In this document: positions 44,585 to 56,321 of the stretch, one piece after another
Position numbering within the stretch: the first letter of the stretch is position 1
Layout: each line of letters starts with the position of its first letter
Assembly: GCA_028571685.1 (NCBI GenBank)
Contig: CM053140.1
Location: forward strand, 150,769,701 to 150,833,700
Origin: Heterohyrax brucei
Taxonomy: Eukaryota; Chordata; Mammalia; Hyracoidea; Procaviidae
DNA length: 64,000 bases
Reading direction: 5' to 3'
Notes under the pieces: generated by a model
Told to the model about the DNA's origin: nothing
Database searches by the model: none
Seen by the model: only the letters and a program-made list of their open reading frames with translations
Translations under genes and position numbers: made by a program

Positions 44585-45671
44585 ATAGTTTTTTGTTAGT
44601 TTTGTTTTACTGGAATTTATGTACATCTGAGAATTTTTCAATAGTTTCTTCTGTTTTATAATGCACATTGATAACATTGTTGAATAAAACATTTGAGAAA
44701 GAGTGAACTATCCTCAATGAGGCACATAGAAGTTTGTCACTGGTATCCTGTAACAAAATTTCCAAAAGGTTTAATGAAGTTATGTCAATAAGCTTATCAT
44801 GCTTATTATTTTATTTTCTGCTTCTAGATGCAGTTTTATTTTATGTGGTGAGGTCGTAACAAAGGGATATTTTTCTGGAGGTTAAATCAAAATAGGTGAG
44901 TACTTGGTTCAGAGCTGTATAAATTCTGTGTGAAACAGTTTAAAAAAAATTAAAGTAGTACCAGAGATGAAAAGTCTAAAAGGGGGGGGAAAAAAAAACA
45001 ATTCCCTCAGAGCATTTATGCATTTCTTCCATCTCCTACAAACCTGTTCAAAAGATGAAGTGAAAGCAGATGTGGGAAAGCTTTGCAAAGCACTTGTGGC
45101 AACAAGAAGAAAGAAAAGCTGTGTAGCTCACTATTTGCCTTGGAAATGGTTCCTCTTATTTGAACTGACAGAAGCTAATCAAAGTGGAAAACTCAGTAGG
45201 ACTTTTCTCTCTTTTTTAGCTCAAGGAAAAAACATTTTAAGAGCAGCTTTTCCCACCTTTGGAGATGATCAGACAAGGAGATAGTGAAGGGCACTGTGGG
45301 GGATTAAGCAAAGGAAATCACTGGCTGTAATACTTTTTTAGAATATTTCTATACCATTAGATGTTTTTGTCCATCCAAAGATAGCTTCATTCTTGTTTTA
45401 GAGAAAGAATTATCTACACTTTTACGAGATTAGCCACTTTTTTTTTTTTAACTTTTTCTTCTGAAATAACCTTAAATTTGTAGGTAAAGTGTAAGAATAG
45501 AACAAAAAAATTCATCCAGATAAAGTGTAACATTTTAACATGTTAGCTTCTTCTTTTCCATCACTAAGAGTTTTTCTGCAGCAGTTGAGAGTAAGCTGAC
45601 ACTTTACCCTTTGTCCCTGCATGCTTCACTGTTTTCTAACCCACAATGTTTCCATTAAAATCAGGAAAGTA
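44585..45671. other. Unassigned stretch
   Basis: No repeat recognised. It contains a G-run next to an A-run (about G8 then A9) near 44981-44998, and a T-run at 45438-45450. A 105-codon frame at 44967-45284 begins at the homopolymer and has no known motif; it was not called as a gene. Confidence 0.4.
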
Positions 45672-45821
45672 ACGTTGATAGTGTTGTTGTTTTCCACGGG
45701 GTATATTGGGACTCATAGCAACCCTATAGGGCAGAGCAGATCTGCTCCATACAGTTTTCTTGTCTATAATCTTTACAGGAACTATTTGCCAAGTCTTTTA
45801 TCCCACAAAACAACTTACAGC
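45672..45821 (-). mobile_element. AfroSINE-type SINE, long variant, antisense, GTT tail
   Basis: Starts with 'gtgttgttgttttccacggg' (a GTT tail in antisense), then 'gggactcatagcaaccctat', 'agggcagagcagatctgctc', 'tgtctataatctttacagga' (the extra block) and 'ctatttgccaagtctttta'. The GTT tail is the RTE-like end form. Confidence 0.8.
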
Positions 45822-47396
45822 TTTGAACACTGTTAGCAGGCCCCTGCTCCTGCTATTGCAGGCCATCCCTCCCTTCACCTAAGCTGATTCCTGTCTTCCA
45901 TCTAATGCATGAATGCCTCTCTCCCTCCCTCCCCACCTTTGTAACCATCTGTGTTTAAGCCTTTTGTTTAGTCCTTGTAATAGTGATCTTGAAGTCAGAG
46001 GCCTGAAAAGCACAGTTTTTCTAGCCACAGGGGGAAATCGAGGCCAGAGGCCTGAGGGACTTAGTTTCAGAGTCATCACCCCAGACCCCAATGAATAAAC
46101 ATAACATTAACTTCGAGACTCCATCTTCAGTAGACAACATCCCTCTTTAATTTAGAAATGTTATGCTTCAAATATATGATTTAGGACTGCCCTGGGAAAA
46201 GAACAACAGAACAGTCAAAGCAGGTCTGATAACTCTTTTTTTGATTTTTTTTTTTTTTTTGCTCACTAAGCTGGACTAGGCAATGCCAGTCCAATTGACC
46301 CTCCTGCCTCCATAAGGACTCAAAAGGGAGACCTTGAAACACAGAGTGTTTTGCTTGAAACATAGACTGTCTTCCTGACCACTTCTGCACATTCTTTGTG
46401 ATCATCTCACCTTTGCGCTTGCATCAAACTTTCCCTTTATAAATACTTCTGGTCTGACCAGAAAGGGGCAGACTTTGGAGAAAAAAAATCCCATGAGCCA
46501 CCTTTGTGTAGCCGGCACACGAACAAAATCTTTGATTGCTCACCTAAGCTCCTCTCTGAGAGACTGACTTCACTGCAAGTAACAAGAACCGGGAGTTTTG
46601 TCCAATAACAATCTCGTTCAATATTCATCCTTTTGCAAATGACTAATTGCACTCAGCATAATGCCTTCCGGATTCTTCCATGTTATATTTCCCAAGATTA
46701 TTGTCATTGTTTATCATTGCAGGGTTCCATTGTGTGAACGTACCACAATTCGTTTATCCACACATCTGTTGATGGACACCTAGGTTGGTTTCACCATTTT
46801 GCTGTTGTGGACAACGCTGCAATAAACATTGGTGTATATCTGTCTACAAAATAACTGGTTTGTCACTTATGCTTATCCACAGACTTCACCAAAATAGTAA
46901 AAAGACAGCCTACAGACTGCGGGAAAAAAATTGCAGTCCAACAAATCCAATCAACATTTAATCTCTATAATTTACAAGATACTGCAAAACTGCAATAACA
47001 GAAAAACAAATAATGCAATTAAAAAATAGGCAAAGGATATGAACAGGCACTTCACTAAAGAATATATCCAGGCAGCCAACAGATACATGAGGAACTGCTC
47101 ACCATCAGTAGCCATCAGAGAAATCTACATCGAAAGTACAATGAAACACCATCTCACCCCAACAAGGATGGCGTTAATCCAAAAATCACAAAATAATATA
47201 CGATGGACAGTCTCTTAAAGAGAATGAAACACTTACATACACAGCTGGCAGGAATATAAAGTGGCACAATAATTTTAGCACTCAATTTGGTGCTTTCTTA
47301 AAATGCTAGAAACAGAAATACCATACTATCCAGCAATCTCACCTCTCAGAATACATGCTAGAGAAATAGGGCTGCCACAGGAATAGGGGTATCTTT
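45822..47396 (-). mobile_element. L1 LINE with 5' inversion (twin priming)
   Basis: The left part (45822-46855, interrupted by an LTR) is a minus-strand 3' UTR and the last part of ORF2. The right part (46856-47396) is plus-strand ORF2 C-terminal sequence: 'gagaaatctacatcgaaagt', 'aacaccatctcaccccaaca', 'aacagaaataccatactatc'. The right part stops in ORF2 ('catgctagagaaatagggct', 'gccacaggaatagg') just where the left part begins in L1 order ('gcaataaacattggtgtata' read in reverse). The two are thus neighbouring pieces of one L1, with the 5' piece inverted. Confidence 0.8.
45990..46610 (+). repeat. Solo LTR of the class I-like ERV, with 4-bp TSD
   Basis: Starts TGAAGTCAGAGGCCTGAAAA and ends GTTTTGTCCAATAACA, with a TATA-like 'ctttataaatac' near 46435. 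It aligns with the minus-strand LTR at 20246-20885. Host L1 text rejoins across it as 'gtaatagtgatctcgttcaa', so ATCT (45986-45989 and 46611-46614) is the duplication. No internal sequence remains. Confidence 0.85.
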
Positions 47397-47649
47397 TACC
47401 TCAGCAAATTTTTTACCTACTCATTTTAGTATTCACTGATAATTTATTCTTGCCCAAATGCATCATTATGATGGTTAACCAATCGTGATTTTCTAATCGT
47501 TCTGTGTTTGTAAGTTGTTATTCTTATGTAAAGAACTTTCTCTTTCCTCTGATTATTATTTGTATTTATGTATGTATACGTGTGCCTTAGGCTGTGTTCT
47601 CTAGAAGAGCAAGATCAGTGAAGCATGAATATATATTTGTATGTATGTG

Positions 47650-47828
47650 TATAAAAACCAAGCCAAATCCAGTGTCATACAGTCAGTTCTGCTTCATAGC
47701 AACCTGATCAGACAGAGTACTTGTATAACTGTCCCATAGAGTTTCCAAGGAGTGCCTGGCGGATTTGAACTACAGAACTTTTGGTTAGGAGCTATAGCAC
47801 TCAACCACTATACCACCAGGGTTTCTCT
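47650..47828 (-). mobile_element. AfroSINE-type SINE, antisense
   Basis: Complete from tail ('accaagccaaatccagtgtc') to head ('accactataccaccagggtt' plus 'tctctg'). It forms the left arm of an inverted SINE pair. Confidence 0.9.
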
Positions 47829-47947
47829 GTATACGTACATATGCGTATATATACAACTATGTATATATATATATATAGTTATACATATAATATACACACA
47901 TATATTACATATATGTGTATATATATATATATGCATATACATATGGA
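47829..47947. repeat. TA-rich microsatellite between inverted SINEs
   Basis: Alternating TATATA with GTACATATG-type units over about 119 bp, including 'gtatatatatatatatagtt' and 'gtgtatatatatatatatgc'. Self-complementary. Confidence 0.9.
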
Positions 47948-48065
47948 GTGGAAACCCTGCTGGCATAGTCGTTAAGCACTAAGGTTGCTAATTAAAAGAT
48001 TGGCAGTTTGAATTTACCAGGCACTCCTTGGATACTTGATGGGGTATGGAGTCTGTGTGAAACAG
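47948..48065 (+). mobile_element. AfroSINE-type SINE, 3'-truncated
   Basis: 'ggaaaccctgctggcatagt', 'ctaaggttgctaattaaaag', 'ggcagtttgaatttaccagg' and 'cactccttggatacttgatg'. It ends near 'gagtctgtg' without the 3' domain. Right arm of the inverted pair. Confidence 0.85.
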
Positions 48066-48698
48066 AGAGAGTTATTTCATGGGCATGACTTACGAAGTTG
48101 TAGAGGCTGGCAAGTACCCCTAGGTCTGTGTGTTAGGTACCAAGCAGAAACTTCTCCTGACTCACATAACTGCAGAGACTGGCAAACCCAAGATGTACAG
48201 GTCAGATGGCAGGCTGCTGCTCACGTCCCAAGAACTCTAGGTCAGATGCTGACAAGGCCAGTGTAGGATCTGTAGCAGAGCAAAAGCCAGTAAGCTTTGC
48301 CTGAAAGTCCATATATATTGGATGGAGGCCACAGTCCTCAAAAAATTCTTTTTCAATTGATTTGCTATTCACAGCAGGTGCTCTCATGGAGATCATCATA
48401 TCACATAAGGTTTCATCATGGAGGTGATTACATCATTATATGACTGACAAAATATATCGTAACTGCTGAATCACTGAGAAGCCTGGCCCAGTCAAATTGA
48501 CATACAATGTTAATAGTTACAGTGTGTAAGTATATATTTATGTCAGCATATGTTAGAAATTAGAGGAAAAAGGTAGAAGTAAAAATTTGGAAAGTGTCAA
48601 CAGGATATTACAGTCATAAAAAGATATTTGGGTTGGGCTGCTTGTTCTTTTAGACTGCTTGCAACTTAAAAAATATTTCACTGTACATTGGACACTAA

Positions 48699-49106
48699 AG
48701 TATTAGTTTTCCAGTGTTGCTATAACAAACATACTACAAATGGGTATCTTTAACAAACAGAAGTTTATTTTCTCAGAGTTTAGGAGTTTAGGAGTCTGAA
48801 TTTTGTGCTAGTTTGGGGGAAATGCCGCCTCTGTCCATTCTGGGGACAAAGCTTGTTTCACCTTATCTAGAGTTCTCTTTGAAGCTCCTTGGAAATCTCC
48901 ATGTTTCATCGATCTTTCCACCATTCATACTTGGTTGTCCCTGTGCCCTGTGCCTCTGTGACTCAGAAGTGATTACGTTTAAAACATACCCTATGCTGAT
49001 ATGGCTTCATTAACTAGGAAAATATGTTCCTAAATGGGAATATATCCATGGGTGTAGGGGTTATGATTCTAACACATGTTTTGGGGGACACAATTCAATT
49101 TCTAGC
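48699..49106 (-). repeat. LTR, MaLR-like, antisense
   Basis: 'tattagttttccagtgttgc', 'gggtatctttaacaaacaga', 'cataccctatgctgatatgg' and 'gggggacacaattcaatttc'. In reverse the left end reads like the start of the LTRs at 2714 and 38888 ('gaattgtgtcccccaaaaca'). Confidence 0.65.
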
Positions 49107-50059
49107 AAGTAGCTTTAGGAGAAAAGCAATAATATTTTAGGTTGTGTTTGCATTTACAAGATAAAATGGATAACTAAAGAAATTACTCTATGTCAATCAA
49201 TGAAACAAAAACAAATGAAAAAATGACATACTATTTAAACTAGCTAAATTGGTGCTGTTTGGAAGGAATATATGAATTACAATCTGTAATTCCAAATGAT
49301 CTAGAAGCCACATTAAAATTTTTAAGAGGTAAAATTAATTTAATAATATTATTTAACTGTATCTATCCAAAATATTGTCATTTAAATAGTTAATGTAAAA
49401 TTATTAATGAAGTGTCAGACTTTTTTTCTCCTATTTAGTCTTAAAAATCATGTAGGCATTTTATATTTATAGCACAGGTCAGCTCAGACCAGCCCCTTAT
49501 CACATACTTTACAGCCACAGGTAACTTCTGGCTACCATATTGGAGTATACACATATAGATAATTCAAATGCAGGATTTTAAAAATCTAGAATATATGAAT
49601 ACTTGTCTCAGTTATCCATGCCACTCTGTACATGCAAATACAGTCTTATTTAAAACTATAAATTATAATAAAGTAATAGTAATAATAATATAAAGATTTC
49701 ATTGAATATACTTATTCTTATAGCAACACAAGAGTGAGTTTAATAGAATTATCTATAATGGATTAAATTGAAATGATTTAATAAAACCTTGTTTTAAACA
49801 TGTATTTTTTTCTAATAATTCTGTATCACATAAATCTGTCCAAGACGTAAATTTGTTTTAAATCTGCTTGTTAGTCTATTCTTACAACACAATTTTGCTA
49901 ATAGGAAATAGTAATTTTTAAAATATATATATTATTTTCAGAGAACCTTGCCTGAAAAGCACAAACATACACACACATACACACTGAAGACATGCTGTCT
50001 TTATTGAGGTCTCTTGCCCAGATACATTTACTGTCGTTACATTAGGATTAATTTATCAA
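49107..50059. other. Unassigned AT-rich stretch
   Basis: Very AT-rich (for example 49320-49410 and 49660-49700, with a TAA run), and a CA run at 49969-49984. No gene or repeat family recognised. Confidence 0.4.
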
Positions 50060-50231
50060 TACCAAAACCAAACCAAATCCACTGCTGCTGAGTTGATTCT
50101 GACTCACTGGGACCCCATAAGACAGAGTAGAGCTGCTCCATAGAGTTTCCAATGAGCACCTGGCAGATTCGAACTGCTGACATTTGGTTAGCAGATGTAT
50201 CACTTAACTGCTACCTCACCAGGGTTTCCAA
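50060..50231 (-). mobile_element. AfroSINE-type SINE, antisense
   Basis: Complete: 'aaccaaatccactgctgctg', 'ataagacagagtagagctgc', 'gtttccaatgagcacctggc' and 'actgctacctcaccagggtt'. Confidence 0.95.
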
Positions 50232-50324
50232 TGGATAAATAACACTAAGTAATTTTTCATAGAATGGTACAGCCTGTATTTTCATTTTAACTAAGACCAG
50301 TGATATTAAAAGGGTAAAACTGGG

Positions 50325-50471
50325 GGAAAAAAATTTCTGTTGAGTTGATTTCTCCTCATGGCAACCTCGTAAACAGAGTAGAACTGCCTCATAGTTTCCA
50401 AGAGCGATTGGTGAACTTGAACTACTAAATTTTTGGTTAGTAACCATAGTTTTTAACCACTACTCCCCAGT
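50325..50471 (-). mobile_element. AfroSINE-type SINE, antisense
   Basis: 'ttctgttgagttgatttctc', 'gtaaacagagtagaactgcc', 'gtttccaagagcgattggtg' and 'tttttaaccactactcccca'. Confidence 0.9.
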
Positions 50472-50584
50472 ACATGGAAAGTGAATATAATAATCAATTT
50501 GCTACGTACTGTCCTAATATTCTAGTTTATTTGTATTTATTTGTATTGTTCTAATATTTTAATTTATGCATATTTATTTAATTT

Positions 50585-50745
50585 TAGCAAAATCCTATGA
50601 TTAACTGTCATAACAATTACAGTTATTTTGCATATGAGAAAAACAATACACAAAGAGGTTAAGTAACTTCCCTGTATTTACACAGCTAGTAAATGCTGAG
50701 TGTGATATTTGAATACAGGCAGTCTGGAACGAGCCCAAAGATACT
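50585..50745 (+). mobile_element. MIR SINE
   Basis: 'acaaagaggttaagtaactt', 'tttacacagctagtaaatgc' and 'gatatttgaatacaggcagt' plus 'ctgga' follow the MIR core (gaggttaagtaacttgccc ... cacagctagtaagtg ... tttgaacccaggcagtctga). This is an ancient element shared by all mammals. Confidence 0.8.
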
Positions 50746-50884
50746 CTGAGTCCCTCAGGCAAGAAGAAGCAAAGGACAAAATTGGATAAATTTACCTTAC
50801 ACAGAGGATCTCTCTGTGTGTAATTGGAAAGGTAAGAGTTTGGCTTTTGGCAGTAATGAAAATGGCCTTGATAATATTACTATT

Positions 50885-51130
50885 TCATTTATTTAATACA
50901 TATTGATTTTCCTGTGCTAGGCACTGTGCTAGACATTGGGGTACAACAATGCCTAGTAGGTAAGAGTTTGCCAAGGAGAAGTAGGACTAAATAAGTAATT
51001 ACAATGCGATATAGACAGCGCTTTCCTAGAAATAAAAACAAACTTATATGAGAACATAAAGAAGTACCTAGCCCAGCCTTGAGGATTAGGGAAGGCCACA
51101 GGCAAAGCTGAGTTGAGTCCTGAAGCATGC
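50885..51130 (+). repeat. Ancient mammalian repeat, family uncertain
   Basis: 'gctaggcactgtgctagaca', 'ttggggtacaacaatgccta' and, later, 'gctgagttgagtcctgaagc' resemble a widespread old mammalian repeat. The family name cannot be fixed without a search. Confidence 0.5.
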
Positions 51131-51171
51131 TAGGGGTTGAGTTAATGACTGCGAGTATATTTAAACCTAGT

Positions 51172-51325
51172 GATTTGCAAGGTTGAGTACTCTGTCTGCT
51201 AACCCAAAAGGTCAGCAGTTCAAATCTGCCAGGAGCCCCTTGGAAACTCTATGGGGCAGTTCTACTCTGTCCTATAGGGTTGCTATGAGTTGGATACAGC
51301 TTGATGGCAGTGGGTAGTGGCTTGT
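51172..51325 (+). mobile_element. AfroSINE-type SINE
   Basis: 'gctaacccaaaaggtcagca', 'gttcaaatctgccaggagcc', 'ctatggggcagttctactct' and 'gcttgatggcagtgggtagt'. The head is less clear than the rest. Confidence 0.9.
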
Positions 51326-51970
51326 TATGTTACCATTTGGGGTGTGTAATCTCCACCTGGGTGTACTAGATTCACTTCAAACTCAAAACATGATTAAAGA
51401 TAGCCAGGAAGTTGTTGTTGGAATACTTACTCTATAAGAGGTGTTGGTTATATGTTCTACATACATCACCACTACTATCATTTTTACAGATATGAAAGTG
51501 AACCTTCAAAAAGGTAAGATTAATGTGTCAGGACTCTGTTTTCAATGAGTCTGATTTAAAAAATGTATATATGTATCTGTTTGCTACTTGGCAGTTACTA
51601 AGGAAAAGAGGCTTGTGAAATATTCAAACAAGTAATATTTTTGAAGTAGTTAAGAAGGAGGTTTATTATATATAATATAAATGCTATTTTACATTCAAAG
51701 ATCAATTAATTTCATTATATAAAAATCTTTCACTTCTCTTATTTCATTTGCTAGCATAGCATAGGTAAATCATACATAGGCAATGTTACTCATTTTTTTA
51801 GATGAGAATGAAAACATCCAAATACATTATGAATTTAAAATATTTTGATATGTATCATGTATAACCAATGATGCCATTGTTAACATTCAGATCAGATTTT
51901 TCAAGTTATTTTTTCTTATGCAATTAATTCGGTGTTTTTTATTCTTTATGTAGTTGTTGCTTTACTTATT
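51326..51970. other. Unassigned stretch, possible MIR at 51445-51560
   Basis: 'atttttacagatatgaaagt' and 'gaaccttcaaaaaggtaaga' recall the MIR core. The rest is AT-rich and unassigned. Confidence 0.4.
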
Positions 51971-54415
51971 TGTGTTTTATTTTTTATATTGTGATTAAAT
52001 GTAAGAATACAATCTAAATTAAATTTGCATGCCTGCCTATCTGCAGCTCCCTCTGCTCTCCTTGCCTGGTGACAGTACATGCCTTCTTATCATTCCATAC
52101 TTGTCGTATCCTAACAATCTCCTGTACACTCCTCTCCACCCTATTCTCTCCCATTGAGAAAAAGACCAGCAGGACAGCGTGCTATAAATGCATAAAATCA
52201 TAAAGTACAGACACCATATGATCATATTGTGTCCCCAAGTCCAGCCCATTTTTGTCTGGAGAGTTGACCTCAGTAGTATTTTCTGGACAAGGGCAGCCGC
52301 AGGTCCAGGGACCATGCTCCCGGGGATCCCCCAGGCCATTGGACCATTAATTGTGGTCTTTAGTAGAGGTCTTGAGCTGCACCCCTCTTTTTCTCATGCT
52401 GCCACAACAACAAGCATGGCATGCCCCATCACAGCTGAGTTTGCTACTGGCCAGGCACCACCTGGTTCTTTTGGTCACATGTTGATACAGTCTCCCATTC
52501 AAATGGGTCTTTCTGTCTCCTGGACTCTTTTTCCCTCATGTTTTTGTTATTCTCAGTGATGAGTTGGGACCATTTGGTGTACCTCGAATGGCAGCTTGCT
52601 AGCTTTTAAGACTCTAGATGCCACTCACCAATACGGAGTGTAGAAAACTCTCTGAGCAATACACTAGTTATGCCGATTGGCCTCTACGTGCCCCAAGAGC
52701 ATGGTCCCCAGGCACTGCCCCAGCTGCTCTATCCTTGCAATATTGGGTTGAGATAAGAAGAGTTTTCAGGTTATGGTGAAGTCCAGTTAAGTTGATCTCA
52801 TTTCTACTGTTTGCTGTCACTGCTTTCACCTAACTAAATTTCTATCAACTATCAAATCTATGACCAACCCTCTGCCTCCCTCCCCACACCTGGAGCTGTC
52901 AAAGAGTCTTTTCTTCTCTACATAAGTCTATTTTTAAATCCTTATAGTTGGGATCTCATACACCATGTGTGCGTTTACCACTGACTAATTTCTCTAAGCA
53001 TAGTGTTTTCCACTGAAACTAGGCTATAAGATGGTTCCTGAAATCGTAATTGTTCTTTGTCATTGCACAGTGTTCCAGTCGGTGTATGTACTATACTTTG
53101 TTTATCCATTGATCTGTTGGTGGTCATCTGGGTTGAGTCCATTTTTTTTCTGTTCTGAACTGTGCTGCAATAAACATTTGTGTGCATGTGTCTGATTGTG
53201 TGACAGCCTTTGTTTCTATAGGATATTTTCTGAGCAGTGGGATGACTGGATCAAATGATATATCTATTATCAGTTTTTCAAGGAAGCTCCAAATTGCTTT
53301 CCAAAGAGGTTGTTCCTTTTTGCAATCCCACCAGCAGTGTAGGATAGTTCCAATTTTTCCACATACTCTCCAGCATTGGTTGTTATGCATTTTTTGGATC
53401 ATGGCTAACCTTGCTGGGGTGAGATGGTATCTCATTGTGGTTTTGATTTGGATTCTGCTGATAGCTGATGACTATGAGCATTTCCTCATATGTGTTTTGT
53501 CTATATGGATGTCTTCTTTAGATAAATGTCTATCCTCTTTACCCATCCCTTAATTGGGTTATTTACCTTTTTTCTTGTTGATATTTTGCAATACTTTGTA
53601 GATTATGGAGACCAGACACCTGTCTGATGTGTTATTGCCAATTTTTTTTTCCCATTCTCTATGTGGTCTTTTAACTCTTTTGATAATATATCTGGATGAC
53701 CAAAAGTGTTTGATTCTTAGTATTTCTTATTTATGTATTTTCTGTTGATGGTGATTCATCAAATTTTGAAGTCTGTCTAAGCTGCATGTTAGACATTCTG
53801 TTGTTGATCCTATTTTTTTTTATAATCTTGATTGTTTTAGGTTTGACGTTTAGGTCTTTGATCCATTTTGGGTTAGTTTTTGTGTAAGGTAGGAGATATG
53901 GGTCTTGTTTCAATTTTTTTTGCAGATGGATATCCAATTTTTCCAAAACCTTTTGTTAAAGAGAATGTTTTTAACCCAGTTTACAATCTTAGGGCCTTTA
54001 TCGAATATCACCTGTTCAAAAGAGGATAGTAGCATCTCTGGGGTCTCAATTCTTTTTCATTGGTCCATATGTCTCTTTTTGTACCAGTGTCAGGCTGTTT
54101 TGACTACTGTGGCAGTGTAATAGGTTCTAAGGTCAGGTAGTGTGAGGCCTCCCACTGTGTTCCTCTTCTTCAGTAGTGCTTTGCTTATCTGGAGTTTCTT
54201 CCCTTTCCAAAGAAAGATGGTGATTTGTTCCTGCATGTCATTAAAAACTGACACTAGAATTTGTATTGGAATTGCACTGTGTATGTAGGTCGTTTGGGTA
54301 AAATAGACATTTTTACAATGTTAACTCTTCCTATCCATGAGTGGGGGAGGTTTCACCATTTTTTTTAAGTCTCTTTTGGTTTCTTGCAATAATGTCTTGT
54401 AATTCTCTTTGTATA

Positions 54416-54479
54416 AAAGCAAAGCCAGTGTTGTCGAGTCGATACCGACTCATAGAGACCCTATGGGACAGAGTAGAAC
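54416..54479 (-). mobile_element. 5'-truncated SINE, 64 bp, with TSD
   Basis: Only the SINE 3' part in antisense ('aagccagtgttgtcgagtcg', 'ataccgactcatagagaccc', 'tatgggacagagtagaac'), between TGTATA at 54410-54415 and TGTATA at 54480-54485. Host L1 text reads across the site. Confidence 0.8.
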
Positions 54480-56305
54480 TGTATAGGTCTCTTATTTCTC
54501 TAGTTAGACTTATTTTTAGGCATTTTAGTTCCTTGGGGGCTATTGTAAGTGGTATTGATTTGGTGATTTCTTCTTTAATGATCTGTTTGTTGGTATAAAG
54601 GAATCCTGTGATATACTCATGTTTACCTTATATCCTGATACTTTGCTGAACTGTTCTGTAAGTTCTAGTAGTTTACTTACGGATTCTTTAGGATTCTCTG
54701 CATATACAATCACATCATCTGCAAATAGGGAGATTTTTACTCCTTCTTTGCCGATGTAGATGTTCTTTATTTCTTTGTCTTGTCTAACTGCTCTGGCTAG
54801 AACCTCTAGAACAATATTGAATAAAAGTGGTGAGAGTGTGCATCCTTGTCTAGTTCCCATTCTCAAGGGAAATTCTTTCAGTTTCTCTCCATTCAGGATG
54901 ATGCATATGGTTGTCTTTGCATAGATGACCCTTATTGGATTGAGGAATTTGCTTTCTATTCCTAATTTGCTGAGAGTTTTTAGCATGAATGGGTGTTGGA
55001 ATTTGTCAAGAGCCTTGTCTAAATCAATTGACAAATTAGGTGATTCTTATCTTTTGTGCTATTTCTGTGGTTGGTCACATTAATTGTTTTTCTGATGTTG
55101 AACCAGTCTTGCATCCTTGGTGTGAATCCAACTTGGTCATGATGAATTTTCTTTTTCTTTTTTTTTTTTTTTGATATATTGTTGAATTCTATTGGCTGAG
55201 ATTTTGTTGAAGATTTTTGCATCCAGGTTCATGAGTGATATTGGTCTGTAATTTTCCTTTTTTGGGGTTCTTTCCCTGGCTTTGGTATCAGTGTTATTCC
55301 GGCTTCACAGAATGAATTTGGGAGTGTTCCATCCCTTTCTATGCTGTGAAGTAGTCTCAGTAGTATTGGAATTAACTCATCTCTAAAAATTGAGTAGAAT
55401 TCTCCATGAAGCTACCTGGGCCAGGACTTTTTTTGGTTGTTGTGTTTTGATTACTTTTTCAATCTCTTTCTTTGTGATGGTTTATTAAGTTGTTCTGCTT
55501 CTGCTTGTGATAGTTTTTGTGATACGAATCTACAAATTTGTCCACTTCCTCTAGATTTTCAAATCTGTTATAGTCTTTTGTAGTATTCTGTTATGATACT
55601 TTTGATTTCTGTCGAGTTTGTTGTGACATCTCACATCTCATTTCTTATTTAGGTTATTTGCTTGCTCTCCTGTTTCTCCTTTGTAACTTTAGCCAAAGTT
55701 TATAAATTTTGTTGATCTTCTCAAATAAAACAGCTTTTGGTTTTGTTAATTTTTTTTGATTGTTCTTCTATTCTCTAATTCATTTAGCTCTGCTGTAGTC
55801 TTTGTTATCTATTTTCTTCTGATAGTTGAGGGGTTCCTCTACTTCTGTCTTTCTACTTGTTTAAGCTGGAGGGTTAATTCTTGGGTTTGGGTCCATTCCT
55901 CCTTCTGATTCTGTGTACTTATAGAGATAAATTGACCTCTAAGCACTGCTTTTGTTGTATCCCATAGGTTCTGGTAGGATGGGTTTTAATTCTCATTTGA
56001 ATCCCTAAATTTCTTTATTTCATCTTTGATTTCTTCTATAATCCATGGGTTTTTGAGCACATTGGTCTTCACTTTCCATCAGTTCAAATTTCTAGCTATG
56101 TTTTTTTCTTCTATTGATTTAGACTTTTATGACTTTATGGTCTGAGAAGATGCTTTGCAATAATTCAGTGGTTTGGATTTTGTTGAGACTTGCTTTATGT
56201 CCTAACACATGGTCTATTCTGGAAAATGTTCCATATGCCTTAGAGAAGAAGGCGTACTTATCTGTTGATGGATAAAAATTTCTATATATATTGATGAGGC
56301 CAACT

Positions 56306-56321
56306 CGACGGCACTTGGCTT
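56306..56321 (+). repeat. SINE/RTE tail-only insertion, 24-bp net gain
   Basis: L1 text 'gaggccaactggttgatt' is expected here. The window has 'gaggccaactcgacggcact' then 'tggcttggctaattggttga', a net gain of about 24 bp made of the SINE tail. The flanks GGCCAACT (56298-56305) and GGCTAATT (56322-56329) resemble a duplication with two changes. Confidence 0.7.

Larger units (their letters stand above)
47583..48521 (-). repeat. ERVL/MaLR-type LTR, split by two SINEs
   Basis: The right part (48050-48521) and the left end (47583-47650: 'aggctgtgttctctagaaga', 'gcaagatcagtgaagcatga') belong to one LTR. It includes 'ctgcagagactggcaaaccc', 'gtccatatatattggatgga', 'gattacatcattatatgact' and 'gcctggcccagtcaaattga'. 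On the minus strand it begins TGTAACTATTAACATTG. Family assignment is from memory and provisional. Confidence 0.55.

Noticed and set aside
44967-45284. 105-codon frame in an unassigned region
   Set aside because: It starts at a G8A9 homopolymer, has no recognised domain and no splice or transcript evidence. Conservation across afrotherians would be needed to revive it.
45990-46610. Possible full provirus around the solo LTR
   Set aside because: L1 sequence continues directly on both sides and rejoins across the LTR, so no viral interior is present.
48690-49110. Host exon with AATAAA-like signals
   Set aside because: The segment follows LTR order seen in three other places in the window.
52188-52559. 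123-codon plus-strand frame and 100-codon minus frame
   Set aside because: Both lie in the L1 3' UTR, with no family motif and no start context of interest.
53182-53553. 123-codon plus-strand frame
   Set aside because: It is the antisense shadow of the L1 ORF2 C-terminal region.
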